A program made the position numbers and the translations under genes. A stretch of DNA of 64,000 bases. Source: an uncultured Verrucomicrobiota bacterium (GTDB lineage Bacteria; Verrucomicrobiota; Verrucomicrobiia; Methylacidiphilales; UBA1321). Below, piece after piece: positions 51,964-60,679 of the stretch; positions within the stretch are counted from its first letter, which is position 1; every line of letters begins with the position of its first letter. Below the pieces are notes generated by a model. It was not told where the DNA came from. It was given only the letters and a program-made list of their open reading frames with translations, and did not search any database. The stretch lies in NCBI GenBank assembly GCA_903863295.1, contig CAIPBM010000112.1:1-64000 (forward strand), written 5' to 3'.

Positions 51964-53085
51964 TTAGGCAATTTTTCTGCGAAACATCCAATTGGCCGCG
52001 AGGTTGGTGATAAGAGCGATCAACAGCAGGGGCCAGAGGTGATCAAGAACAAACCCGGTCGAGGATCCCTTGAGAAAGATGCTCTTAACAATGACGATCA
52101 GATGCCGAAGGGGGTTTGCTTCTGTAACCATCTGCAACCATCCGGGCATGTTGTCAATGGGGGCGGCATAACCTGACAGCATCACCGCTGGCATCATAAA
52201 GGTGAAAACGCCGAGGAAGGCCTGCTGTTGGGTTTCGCAGACGGAGGAAATGAGCAGGCCGATGCCGGAAACAGCAATCGCGTAGAAAAAAATGCTTACA
52301 TAAAGCAGGACGAGAGAGCCCTCAAAAGGCACTCCATAAAAAATGACTGCGGCCAGCAGAATCAGGGTGCCTTGAATCATGGCAACCAGGACAGCCGGAA
52401 CGGTTTTACCGACCATGATCATTCCCGGGGTGAGAGGAGAAACCAGGAGTTGATCGAAGGTTCCCTGCTCACGCTCACGGGCGATGGAGAGCGAAGTCAC
52501 GATCAGGACGCTGATGGTCGTAATCATTGCGACGAGGGAGGGCAAAACGAAGAATTTGTAGTTGAGGTTCGGGTTAAACCAATGGCGCAAGACAATCTGT
52601 GAAGGAGCGATCTGTCCCGCCTCGACCAGCCGGTCATTGTTGTAGGACTGAATAATCGATTCCACATAACCGAGCGCAATTTGACCACTATTGGAGCGAC
52701 GTCCGTCGACGATGGCTTGAATGTCGGCCTCCTGCCCAGAGGCGACCTTGCGGGAGAAATCGACCGGAATGAAAAGAACGAGAAGCGCATTCTGATTTTC
52801 AATGGTGCTTTTCATCTCCTGTTCGCTCTGGAGGTTGATGTAATGGGTGAAGGCTTCGGCCCGGGCAAAGCGTTGAATAAGTTCAATGGAAGCCGGCCCC
52901 GCATCGTGATTGAGCACCGCCAGGGTGTTGTTTTGGACGTCGAGCGTCACCGCAAAAGGGAAAAGCGCGGTTTGAAGAATCACCGGCAGGAAAAGCAGAA
53001 CCCGACTCTGCGGATCTCCAAAGAGGGTCTGGAGCTCCTTGATAATGAGAGCGCGAATGCGTTTAAACATGGTCGTGCTAATCAA
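51964..53085 (-). CDS. ABC-2 type export permease, YbhR-like
   Basis: A 373-residue permease of the YhhJ/YbhR type. One helix lies near the N-terminus (residues about 22-40), then a large extracytoplasmic domain to about 175, then five helices to the end. EREQGTFDQLLVSPLTPGMIMVGKTVPAVL is the ABC-2 signature stretch. Last gene of the four-gene unit; its start overlaps the other permease gene by eight bases. It would form a heterodimer with that protein in the inner membrane. Confidence 0.9.
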   Translation of the reverse strand: MISTTMFKRIRALIIKELQTLFGDPQSRVLLFLPVILQTALFPFAVTLDVQNNTLAVLNHDAGPASIELIQRFARAEAFTHYINLQSEQEMKSTIENQNALLVLFIPVDFSRKVASGQEADIQAIVDGRRSNSGQIALGYVESIIQSYNNDRLVEAGQIAPSQIVLRHWFNPNLNYKFFVLPSLVAMITTISVLIVTSLSIAREREQGTFDQLLVSPLTPGMIMVGKTVPAVLVAMIQGTLILLAAVIFYGVPFEGSLVLLYVSIFFYAIAVSGIGLLISSVCETQQQAFLGVFTFMMPAVMLSGYAAPIDNMPGWLQMVTEANPLRHLIVIVKSIFLKGSSTGFVLDHLWPLLLIALITNLAANWMFRRKIA

Positions 53086-54226
53086 GGCGCTTCCGGGTAA
53101 AGCGTGCAGTCAGCCCGATCAGCACCAGACCTGAGACCAGAAGGAAGAGGCTATTGCGGAGCAGAATCGGCCATAAATCACCGGCTTGGAAAAGGGTTTG
53201 CATGCAGGTGACAAAGTAACGGGCGGGGAAGAGATAAGTAACCGCTCGGATGGGGGCAGGCATGCTGCTGATTTCATAAATGAAGCCCGAGAACATCATG
53301 GAGGGCAGAAAGGCAAGATTGAGCGCTGCTTGCGCGGCATTGAATTGATTCTTCATGAGCGTAGAGATCAGCAAACCCGCGCCTAGGGTGGTGAGAAGAA
53401 AGAGCGTTGAAACGAGAAAAAGCGCGAAAATCGAGCCGCGAAAGGGAACACCCAGCACGAACACGGCAACGATGACGCAGATCATCAGTGAAACGATGCC
53501 CAAGACATAATAGGGAATTAATTTGGAGAGCAAAAACTCCGTGCGGGTCATTGGCGAAGCCAGCAGGGCTTCCATGGTGCCCCGTTCCCATTCGCGCGCG
53601 ACCACCAGCGAGGTCAAAAGCGCACCCACCACAGTCATGATTAATGTGATTGAGCCAGGAACGAGAAAATTGCGGCTCTCGGCGGATGGATTAAACCAGA
53701 ATCGCTCCTGAACTCCGATTTGCCCAGGAGCACGAATTCCCTGGGCCAGATTCCGTTGCGCGAGCCAATCCTGCCAGGCCCCAAGGGTGTAACCCTGCAC
53801 GAACGCCGCGAGTTGAGGCTCGGCTCCATCGGTTACCACTTGCACCGGCGCGGAATCTCCCGGTCGCTTTAAGTCGTCACTAAAATTTTGTTGAATCACG
53901 ACAAAGCCGCGAATGGTGCCGTCCATGATTTCGTCTTCGAGTTGTTTCCGGTTCTGCGCCGGTAAAACGGAAAAATATTTCGAACCGTAGAAACTGGCGG
54001 CGAATCGATTCGCTTCTTCACTCTGATCTTCAACGAGAAGACCAATTTTTGTCGCACCGGAGTCGAGATTGATCCCGTAACCGAAGATGAAAAGCATGAT
54101 CAGTGGGAGCACAAACGCGATCAGGTTGCTGCTCGGATCGCGGATGATCTGGAGCGTCTCCTTGAGGCAAAGCGCCTTGAGCCGACGCCAAGAAATAGCT
54201 TCCGATTTCGCCTTAGTTTTGTTCAT
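53078..54226 (-). CDS. ABC-2 type export permease, YbhS-like
   Basis: A 382-residue permease paralogous to the next one. N-terminal helix (IAFVLPLIMLFIFGYGINLD), extracytoplasmic domain, then five helices. ABC-2 signature REWERGTMEALLASPMTRTEFLLSKLIPYY. Its start overlaps the ATPase gene by 14 bases. Transport of cationic drugs or similar compounds is known for the Escherichia coli YbhFSR system; specificity here is inferred. Confidence 0.9.
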   Translation of the reverse strand: MNKTKAKSEAISWRRLKALCLKETLQIIRDPSSNLIAFVLPLIMLFIFGYGINLDSGATKIGLLVEDQSEEANRFAASFYGSKYFSVLPAQNRKQLEDEIMDGTIRGFVVIQQNFSDDLKRPGDSAPVQVVTDGAEPQLAAFVQGYTLGAWQDWLAQRNLAQGIRAPGQIGVQERFWFNPSAESRNFLVPGSITLIMTVVGALLTSLVVAREWERGTMEALLASPMTRTEFLLSKLIPYYVLGIVSLMICVIVAVFVLGVPFRGSIFALFLVSTLFLLTTLGAGLLISTLMKNQFNAAQAALNLAFLPSMMFSGFIYEISSMPAPIRAVTYLFPARYFVTCMQTLFQAGDLWPILLRNSLFLLVSGLVLIGLTARFTRKRLD

Positions 54227-55940
54227 GGCGGTCCTTGGTCACGAGTTCAATAAAGGCGTCTTCCATGCTTGGGTCCGAATTCTTGTCGGTGCGGACCATC
54301 TCCTTCAATTCGTCCGGGGTATTGGCCGCGATCATCTTTCCGCGAAAGACCAGTCCAATCCGGTCGCAATATTCCGCTTCGTCCATGAAGTGCGTGGTCA
54401 CCATGACGGTCACTCCCTTTTCCACCACGCTGTTGATGTGAGTCCAAAATTCTCGTCGGGTCACTGGGTCCACACCGGAAGTCGGCTCATCCAGGAAGAG
54501 AATGTCGGGCCGATGCATCATGGCGCAGGCCAGGGCCAGGCGTTGTTTGAAGCCGAGGGGCAGGCTGTCGGCGGAGGATTTAAGATAAGGTTCAAGATGA
54601 AAAATCTGAACCATACTGGCTACTTCCTGCCGCTGCTCGTTCCCATCGAGTCCGTAAGCCCCGGAAAAGAACATCAGATTCTGTTGCACGCTTAGATTGC
54701 CATAGAGGGAGAATTTCTGAGCCATGTAACCGAGGTGCTGCCTTGCCTTGCTGGCGCTGGTTTTGAGATCGATATCGGTCACCAAGGCTTTTCCGGATGT
54801 TGGCTGCAGCAGGCCGCACATCATTTTGAATATTGTTGATTTTCCCGCTCCATTCGGACCCAAAAGCCCGAAGATTTCACCGCGCACGACCTTAAAGCTG
54901 ACGTCGTCCGTCGCGGTAAAATCACCAAAGCGCTTCGTTAGGTGGGTAGCCTCGATAACGGTCGATCCGTCCTTCTTCAGATTTTCCAAATGATCCGCGA
55001 GAGGCGACTTCCCCGGTGGCTTTTCACCCAAGACATCCAGGAAAGCGTCTTCAAACCGAGGTGGGATAGGAACCCAATGGGCCTTCGGCCCAGCCTGGAG
55101 ATCTTCCAGTTTGGGTTTGTCCGCGTTTTTCTGGAGGACAACGCGAACGCTATTCCCCTGAATCACGGCATCAAGAACTTCGTCGCAATCCAAGACGCGG
55201 GTTAGCACCTCTCGACGACTCCCGGTAATCTCCCGCAATTGAAAGCAACGTCCCTCCATACGCGAGGTCATTTCTTTCGGTGGACCGTTGAAAAGCATTC
55301 GTCCTTCACTGAGCAGCAGCACATCGTCGCAAAGCTCGGCTTCCTCGAGATACGCCGTGCTCCAAACCACGGTGATATCCTGGGAGACGAGGTCACGCAC
55401 CATCTTCCAGAGTTCGCGCCTCGAAATGGGATCGACACCGACACCCGGCTCGTCGAGAAGTAGCAATTTGGGCTGCCCCAAGAGGGCACAAGCGAGGCCA
55501 AGCTTTTGTTTCATGCCGCCTGAAAGCTTTCCCGCCATACGATCCGTGAAGCTCGTCAGGTCGGTCAATTTTAGCAAATGTTGAAATTCCTCTTCACGTT
55601 CATGATCGATCACGTCGCGCAAATCGGCGTGCAGGTTGAGGTTTTCCTGGACGGAGAGATCTTCATAAAGACCGAATTTCTGGGGCATGTAGCCGATGAT
55701 TTTGCGTAGTTCGGACGTATCCCTGATGGGATCCAGATCTATGATTTTGATGGTGCCTGAAGTCAGATGCATCAGACCCGCCATCAAACGTAGGAGCGTC
55801 GTCTTACCCGCTCCATCGGGCCCGACCAGCCCCGTCACTTTTCCCGGCATAATTTGCGCGGTCAGCTCCTCAAGAGCCGCCTTTTCACGGTGTGGAAAAA
55901 CTTTCTTCACCCGATCCAGATGAATAAGGGCATCCGACAT
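54213..55940 (-). CDS. ybhF: Tandem-ATPase ABC transporter protein, YbhF-like
   Basis: A 575-residue protein with two complete nucleotide-binding domains. First: Walker A GPDGAGKTT (about residue 40), signature LSGGMKQKLGLACALL, Walker B LLLLDEP. Second: Walker A GPNGAGKST (about 350), signature LPLGFKQRLALACAMM and Walker B ILFLDEPTSGVDP, the form usual for YbhF second halves. It powers the two permeases that follow. Three bases separate it from the fusion protein gene upstream. Confidence 0.93.
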   Translation of the reverse strand: MSDALIHLDRVKKVFPHREKAALEELTAQIMPGKVTGLVGPDGAGKTTLLRLMAGLMHLTSGTIKIIDLDPIRDTSELRKIIGYMPQKFGLYEDLSVQENLNLHADLRDVIDHEREEEFQHLLKLTDLTSFTDRMAGKLSGGMKQKLGLACALLGQPKLLLLDEPGVGVDPISRRELWKMVRDLVSQDITVVWSTAYLEEAELCDDVLLLSEGRMLFNGPPKEMTSRMEGRCFQLREITGSRREVLTRVLDCDEVLDAVIQGNSVRVVLQKNADKPKLEDLQAGPKAHWVPIPPRFEDAFLDVLGEKPPGKSPLADHLENLKKDGSTVIEATHLTKRFGDFTATDDVSFKVVRGEIFGLLGPNGAGKSTIFKMMCGLLQPTSGKALVTDIDLKTSASKARQHLGYMAQKFSLYGNLSVQQNLMFFSGAYGLDGNEQRQEVASMVQIFHLEPYLKSSADSLPLGFKQRLALACAMMHRPDILFLDEPTSGVDPVTRREFWTHINSVVEKGVTVMVTTHFMDEAEYCDRIGLVFRGKMIAANTPDELKEMVRTDKNSDPSMEDAFIELVTKDRHEQN

Positions 55941-55943
55941 GAC

Positions 55944-56852
55944 TCAGCGGAGGTGAATTTTAACGGTACACGGCATTCCCTGGCGCAATTGCGGACCGGA
56001 GTCATCGATGACTATGCGTAATCGATAGACCAACGAGGTGCGGAGATCGGTTGTTTCAACCGATTTTGGGGTGAACTCTGCTTCGGGAGAAACAAAGCCC
56101 ACTTGCCCGTGGTATGGGTGGTCGGGCTGCGTATCGGTAAATACCTCGACCGCTTCTCCGGGATGAACGTCGCCCAAGTTACTCTCTGCGATATAGGCTC
56201 GAACCCAGACAGGGTGGTAAAGGGAAACCGTGAGGACCGTATTCCCTGATGGTACGATTGCACCCGGTTCTTCAGCCCGAGTCATTACGACTCCATCAGA
56301 GGGTGAGTGGATTTCCGAGTCGTTGAGATCGGTTTGAGCCGAGGCGAGTTGTGCCTGCGCCAGGTGAAGGCCCGGTAAGGCCTGATCACGGGCCGAGAGA
56401 TCGTTATCGTAGGTCAGCTTCGAGATGCCTCCACTGCTTACCATGGTCTCATCACGTTTCAGCGTGATTTCAGCATCCTTGAGTATCGCCGCCTTGACTT
56501 CCACATCAGCAGTGTGCATCGCGAGGGCATCCTTGTAAATCGACTGATCGAGGCTGGCGACTAATTCGCCTTGGGACACTGAATCACCCTCGTCCTTGAG
56601 CACGGTCTCGATACGTCCTGGTACGCGAAAACCCAGATTGACGTCCCGGATATCGACATCGCCGTAGAGCACCAAGACCGTTGGTTTGCCTCTCAGTGCG
56701 AAGTATAAAACCGGCACCAAAATGATCAGGCTCAATCCGATCCCTAAACCGATCTTGAGCCAAGCGGGTTGGGCGAGAAGCGAAGACCAGACGGACGATA
56801 TCGAGGTTTTTGGGACCTTGGCATCTGACAGAGATCGAGGGAGTTGAGTCAT
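55944..56852 (-). CDS. HlyD-family membrane fusion protein, YbhG-like
   Basis: Periplasmic adaptor of about 302 residues. One N-terminal helix (LKIGLGIGLSLIILVPVLYFAL), then a lipoyl-like half (RVPGRIETVLKDEGDSVSQG), a helical hairpin of modest length (about 110-190) and the second half IHSPSDGVVMTRAEEPGAIV. ATG at 56852 (MTQLPRS) is preferred; an upstream ATG at 56885 is also in frame. First gene of the efflux unit, 62 bases from the palindromic operator at 56912-56930. Confidence 0.9.
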   Translation of the reverse strand: MTQLPRSLSDAKVPKTSISSVWSSLLAQPAWLKIGLGIGLSLIILVPVLYFALRGKPTVLVLYGDVDIRDVNLGFRVPGRIETVLKDEGDSVSQGELVASLDQSIYKDALAMHTADVEVKAAILKDAEITLKRDETMVSSGGISKLTYDNDLSARDQALPGLHLAQAQLASAQTDLNDSEIHSPSDGVVMTRAEEPGAIVPSGNTVLTVSLYHPVWVRAYIAESNLGDVHPGEAVEVFTDTQPDHPYHGQVGFVSPEAEFTPKSVETTDLRTSLVYRLRIVIDDSGPQLRQGMPCTVKIHLR

Positions 56853-56911
56853 ACAGCTTATGCCACGTTGGTGTCGTCGGTGCATAGTGACACGGCCTCA
56901 TCAGGAATCCC

Positions 56912-56930
56912 TATAGGGTGAACACCCCAT
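56912..56930. promoter_or_regulatory. Palindromic operator GGGT-N4-ACCC, site 1
   Basis: TATAGGGTGAACACCCCAT: half-sites AGGGT and ACCCC separated by GAAC. It lies between the divergent efflux operon (start 56852, minus) and the BON-protein gene (start 57026, plus), so could control both. Three more sites of the same form occur at 60231, 60627 and 61617 and none was seen outside this 5-kb block. Confidence 0.7.
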
Positions 56931-57025
56931 GGCGCAGAGAGGAAACCCGGAGGAATCTTCCACTTCGGAATAGCCTCAGGACTACGCCTTCCAAACAACT
57001 TCCTGAAATTTGAAAGATTCACCCC

Positions 57026-57712
57026 ATGAAAACCACCCTAGAGAAAAGCGATACGGAAATTAAAACTGACGTGTTGGCAGAATTGAAATACGAGCCAAGT
57101 GTAAAAGTGACCGACATCGGCGTTTTGGTCAAAGACGGGACAGTTACCCTAAACGGAAGTGCAACGAGCTATGCCGAAAAATGGGAAGCGGTGCGCGCTG
57201 CCAAACGAGTAGCTGGCGTAACAGCTATCGCCGATGATATCACGGTCAAGCTCTGGGATTCATTTGTCCGCACGGACACAGATATTGCAACAACCGCTGC
57301 TAATCAGATCAAATCGATCACCTCCATTCCGACCGGAAAGGTTCAACTTACGGTAAGTAACGGCTGGATTACCCTGGATGGCGAACTGGAATGGTGGTTT
57401 GAAAAAGACGAGGCCGAACGTACCGTTCGAGGTCTGGCGGGGGTCAAAGGCGTTTCAAACCTGATCAAGATCAAACCAAAACTTTCCGCTTCCGACATCG
57501 TCAGGGATCTCAAATGGGCCTTCGAACGAAACTCCCAGTTGTACGACTGTGACATCGCGGTCGAGGCGTCCGGAAGCAAAGTCACCCTTCGGGGCACCGT
57601 TTACAACTATTCCGAGCGCGAGGAAGCTGTACGCGTCGCCTGGGCAGCGGCAGGGGTCTCCTCGGTGGATGATCTCATTGAGATCGACTGGTCGGATGGA
57701 ATGGACGACTAG
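57026..57712 (+). CDS. Triple-BON-domain protein, OsmY-like
   Basis: A 228-residue protein made of three BON domains at about residues 8-76, 83-151 and 154-222. Each has the beta-alpha-beta plan with the repeated GTVTLNG / GWITLDG / SKVTLRG strand and VRAAKRVAGV / VRGLAGVKGV / VRVAWAAAGV helix. BON domains bind phospholipid surfaces and relatives are osmotic-shock or stress proteins. No signal peptide is visible, unlike OsmY. Preceded by palindrome site 1. Confidence 0.87.
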   Translation: MKTTLEKSDTEIKTDVLAELKYEPSVKVTDIGVLVKDGTVTLNGSATSYAEKWEAVRAAKRVAGVTAIADDITVKLWDSFVRTDTDIATTAANQIKSITSIPTGKVQLTVSNGWITLDGELEWWFEKDEAERTVRGLAGVKGVSNLIKIKPKLSASDIVRDLKWAFERNSQLYDCDIAVEASGSKVTLRGTVYNYSEREEAVRVAWAAAGVSSVDDLIEIDWSDGMDD

Positions 57713-57748
57713 TCCGGTCTAACTGAATCAAACGCGATAAATTTGGTC

Positions 57749-57776
57749 GTGCGTCCACTATACCCAGTGGACGCAC
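57749..57776. terminator. Perfect hairpin after the BON gene
   Basis: Stem GTGCGTCCACT / AGTGGACGCAC, 11 bp and perfect, with a six-base loop ATACCC, 36 bases after the stop codon. No T run follows on either strand, so it may end transcription by another route, protect the 3' end, or act as a binding site. Confidence 0.5.
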
Positions 57777-57850
57777 TCGAATGATCCATCCTCATGCAAT
57801 GCGGCGGTCTGTCAGCCAGAACACTGGTCTTTTGATAAAAGGAAGTCTCA

Positions 57851-58405
57851 ATGAAATTAGCTGAAACTATCTACGGGCGTCGCTCAACGCGCGCCTTCTC
57901 GCATCAGTCGGTGACAAAGTCCCTTTTGGAACGGCTGATTGACTCCGCCGTTCAAGCGCCAAGCGCCCGCAATCAGCAGCCGTGGGAGTTCGTGATTATT
58001 CAAAATATCCCGCTGCTTGACCAGATTTCGGAGTCCTCCAAAGCGCATATCAGGGGAACGGAAAAGGGTTTATTGGCTCTCCATCCGCACGATTCTCTGA
58101 ACGATCCGGACTTTCACATTTTCTATCATGCACCCGTACTCATTGTCATCTCGGCCGAACAAGGAGATTGGGCGGTCGAAAATGCGGCCCTTGCAGCTGA
58201 AAACCTGATGCTGGTGGCTCATGCGAACGCGCTGGGAACTTGTTGGATTGGTCTTGCGCAAGACTGGCTTGGTACCGCCGACGGCAGGCGCGCTATTGGC
58301 GTCCCCGAAGGGTTCTTGCCAGTTGCGCCGATTATTGTGGGGCACCCGTCAGGAGACGTGTCGCCGGTTCCCCGTAATCCAGCCCGGCTGCGGTGGATTA
58401 ATTGA
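57851..58405 (+). CDS. Nitroreductase-family FMN oxidoreductase
   Basis: A 184-residue nitroreductase. The N-terminal IYGRRSTRAFSHQSV and SAVQAPSARNQQPWEFVIIQ are the FMN-binding hallmarks; ALAAENLMLVAHANALGTCWIGL is the conserved core helix. FMN-dependent NAD(P)H oxidation of nitro compounds or quinones is expected. Its stop overlaps the TTG start of the next gene, suggesting coupling. Confidence 0.9.
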   Translation: MKLAETIYGRRSTRAFSHQSVTKSLLERLIDSAVQAPSARNQQPWEFVIIQNIPLLDQISESSKAHIRGTEKGLLALHPHDSLNDPDFHIFYHAPVLIVISAEQGDWAVENAALAAENLMLVAHANALGTCWIGLAQDWLGTADGRRAIGVPEGFLPVAPIIVGHPSGDVSPVPRNPARLRWIN

Positions 58406-59427
58406 CGACCACAGCGCAATGCCTTGGTCTCGTTTCGTGCAAGCGACGATTACTCGCGTTCACCCTTGGCCTGTTCGCCTCGACTTGGATCGGCGGCTGG
58501 ACTTTCGCGGAAAACTTCACCGAGGGCCGTGACGTTGCTCCCTTTTCCGTCCTCCAAAATGGCGACTACATCTGGAAGCCCGAAATTTCTCCATCTGGTC
58601 CGGTTCTGATCATCGTTAGCACGCCTGATCAACTACTCTACGTTTATCGCAATGGAATTCGCATTGGTCGTTCCACCGTCAGCACGGGGCGACCTGGCCA
58701 TCGGACTCCCTCCGGTGTCTTTACCATCCTTCAGAAGCAGGTTGACCACTACTCCACCATCTACCACGGGGCACCCATGCCATTTATGGAACGGCTTACT
58801 TGGGGTGGCGTAGCTCTCCATGGGGGCGATCTCCCCGGCTTTGCTGATTCTCACGGCTGTATTCGTCTGCCGCTAAAGTTCGCCAAGCTACTTTATACCA
58901 TCACGGATAAAGGCACGACCGTCATGGTTACCAATGGCGCAACCAACTCCGAAATTTCCGACCATCCTGGCTATCTCCTGTCGTCCAAAGGAGGCGAAAC
59001 CGCCAGCGAAGCGGGATCGAACGGCGATTACCAGTGGAATCCTGAGGAATCGCCGTCTGGCCCTGTCTCCATCGTCTTTAGTGCCAAGTCCTCGCGTATT
59101 TATGTCTTTCGGAACGGTGTGGAGATAGGTCGCGCCGTGGTTCGAGGTGGCGAAAATATGAACCTTGGCCTGCATGCCTACGCGGCTCTCGATCAGTTTG
59201 ACACCGAGGGCCATCGCCAGTGGAGCGCCATCAACACCCTCGGAGATAACAACGCACCTGACGTTCGTGATCTAGCCAAGCATCTATCCATCCCACCTGC
59301 CTTCCTGACTCAGCTTCGCACCGTGATACAAACCGGCACCACCCTGGTGGTCAGTGATATTCCCGTGGATCGTAGTACCCCCATCGAAACTGGGGTTAAC
59401 ATTCTGACCACTGATGTTCAGCGTTAG
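58402..59427 (+). CDS. L,D-transpeptidase-like protein with two YkuD-type domains
   Basis: A 341-residue exported protein. Signal segment LAFTLGLFASTWIGGWTFAE, then a YkuD domain at about 65-175 with the catalytic motif in full: His140 in GVALHGG and SHGCIRL at 150-156 (Cys153, Arg155). A second, related segment (about 218-320, SGPVSIVFSAKSSRIYVFRN, same FRNGVEIGRAVV pattern) has lost the His and the SHGC motif. It would crosslink peptidoglycan or attach proteins to it, with one active and one degenerate domain. TTG start at 58402 overlaps the nitroreductase stop. Confidence 0.83.
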   Translation: MTTTAQCLGLVSCKRRLLAFTLGLFASTWIGGWTFAENFTEGRDVAPFSVLQNGDYIWKPEISPSGPVLIIVSTPDQLLYVYRNGIRIGRSTVSTGRPGHRTPSGVFTILQKQVDHYSTIYHGAPMPFMERLTWGGVALHGGDLPGFADSHGCIRLPLKFAKLLYTITDKGTTVMVTNGATNSEISDHPGYLLSSKGGETASEAGSNGDYQWNPEESPSGPVSIVFSAKSSRIYVFRNGVEIGRAVVRGGENMNLGLHAYAALDQFDTEGHRQWSAINTLGDNNAPDVRDLAKHLSIPPAFLTQLRTVIQTGTTLVVSDIPVDRSTPIETGVNILTTDVQR

Positions 59428-59543
59428 TTGCTCTGGCTTGCGCAAGCTAATGACATCGTACGCCTCATTCATCTTGTCATGCTGTCAGTCGGACACGAGG
59501 CGTAAAACAGATGCGACCGGAATCCGACGCCTGACTTAGCGTC

Positions 59544-60137
59544 CTATAATTTAAGCAAGACTTGGACGATGCTCTCCTCGGTTAAGTCTTGCGCCGCAAA
59601 GTCGAGGCTTCGGCAAAGATTTATGGCCTCTTGATCGATGTCCAGAAACTTACCGACTAAAATTTTAAATCGAAACGCCCGCCCCAGATCTACGAGTCGA
59701 TTGAGAAGAATTTTGGCTAACTTGGGGATATTGGCCTCATCGCCGATCAGGATGTCGAACGTGGCGACATAAGGTTCGGGAGTCCTGACTAAACGCCCCA
59801 CGGCCAAGATTCTCACGCTCGACCGAGGGTGGGCTGGTTGTTCGATGACCACGGAGTAAACTTCGGCCGTATTGGTGCAAACCCGGACTAGGCCCTCGTG
59901 AGAGGTTCGCCCATCGAATCCGATATACCCAAAGTAACGCAAACAAATGGTCTTGGGGGACAAGCAGCGATGAAACTCGACCATCTTGCTTTCGTCATCC
60001 AGTCGTATCGGGCGGAGCTTGAGCTTACTGAATCCTGTGACTTCAACAGTGCGCTCCAGATGCATGCGATGGGGACGACGTGAAAAATCCGGAATTGATT
60101 CTTCAGTCTTGGATGCGGGACGAGGCGTATTCTTCAT
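59544..60137 (-). CDS. GNAT-family acetyltransferase-like protein
   Basis: A 197-residue protein. KLRPIRLDDESKMVEFHRCL and SPKTICLRYFG at about 38-70 match the GNAT domain found alone or fused in protein acetyltransferases of the Pat type. RILAVGRLVRTPEPYVATFD holds the core strands; the acetyl-CoA loop region is KLAKILLNRLVDLGRAF. The first 24 residues are basic and disordered-looking; an ATG at 60065 would omit them. Palindrome site 2 lies 94 bases upstream. Substrate unknown. Confidence 0.68.
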   Translation of the reverse strand: MKNTPRPASKTEESIPDFSRRPHRMHLERTVEVTGFSKLKLRPIRLDDESKMVEFHRCLSPKTICLRYFGYIGFDGRTSHEGLVRVCTNTAEVYSVVIEQPAHPRSSVRILAVGRLVRTPEPYVATFDILIGDEANIPKLAKILLNRLVDLGRAFRFKILVGKFLDIDQEAINLCRSLDFAAQDLTEESIVQVLLKL

Positions 60138-60230
60138 TGCGACCTAACGTAATGGCGCACATCGGCTAGAATTCACTTTCGGGACGTAACGGCCACGAAG
60201 GCAACCTGAACAAAATTGCAGGCATCGCCT

Positions 60231-60248
60231 ATGGGGTACTTACCCCAT
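60231..60248. promoter_or_regulatory. Palindromic operator GGGT-N4-ACCC, site 2
   Basis: ATGGGGT-ACTT-ACCCCAT, a perfect palindrome across both 7-base halves. It lies 94 bases upstream of the minus-strand GNAT gene. A lone half-site CTATGGGGT occurs nearby at 60292-60300. Confidence 0.75.
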
Positions 60249-60353
60249 TTCGTATGACGGGCGACCACTTATTCCCGACTTCCAGATGAGGCTATGGGGT
60301 TCAGGCATCAACGATTGAATCAACCTTCAGGGGTTAGCGAAGGTCATCAAGGT

Positions 60354-60593
60354 TTAGTTCAGTATGGCACCAGTTAACGGCGAGTCATGGCATGGTTGAG
60401 AATTCAATGATTCCCAAGTAGAAGCTTGTGCGGAAGCCTGACTTCCATCCGCAGGAATAAACCAGGTGCCATTCACCTGAATGGCAGCAGGGATCAGATC
60501 AGGACTTTCGGAAAGCTCAATTTTGATGAAAGTTTCAAACTTCTCGTTTCCAGCAATATCTTTATTGTCTCTCAGTTCAATCGGAATTTGCAT
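60354..60593 (-). CDS. Small hypothetical protein
   Basis: A 79-residue protein with no recognised family: mixed charged and hydrophobic residues (ELRDNKDIAGNEKFETFIKI, then PAAIQVNGTWFIP), no signal peptide or helix of membrane type. It has palindrome site 3 34 bases upstream of its ATG, which supports it being expressed. Start ATG at 60593. Confidence 0.45.
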   Translation of the reverse strand: MQIPIELRDNKDIAGNEKFETFIKIELSESPDLIPAAIQVNGTWFIPADGSQASAQASTWESLNSQPCHDSPLTGAILN

Positions 60594-60626
60594 TTCTTAT
60601 ATTAGCATTTCGGTTGGGACTAGCCA

Positions 60627-60644
60627 TTAGGGTGAATACCCCAT
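60627..60644. promoter_or_regulatory. Palindromic operator GGGT-N4-ACCC, site 3
   Basis: TTAGGGT-GAAT-ACCCCAT, the same half-sites and spacing as sites 1, 2 and 4, extended by AGG. It lies 34 bases upstream of the small minus-strand gene ending at 60354. Confidence 0.7.
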
Positions 60645-60679
60645 AGGCGTGAACCATTTTTGCCTTAGAAGGTCGGGGC

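Noticed and set aside
56912-56930. The GGGT-N4-ACCC palindrome as a NarL-type 7-2-7 site
   Set aside because: NarL sites are TACC-type heptamers pointing away from a 2-base spacer; here the half-sites are in the opposite order around four bases.
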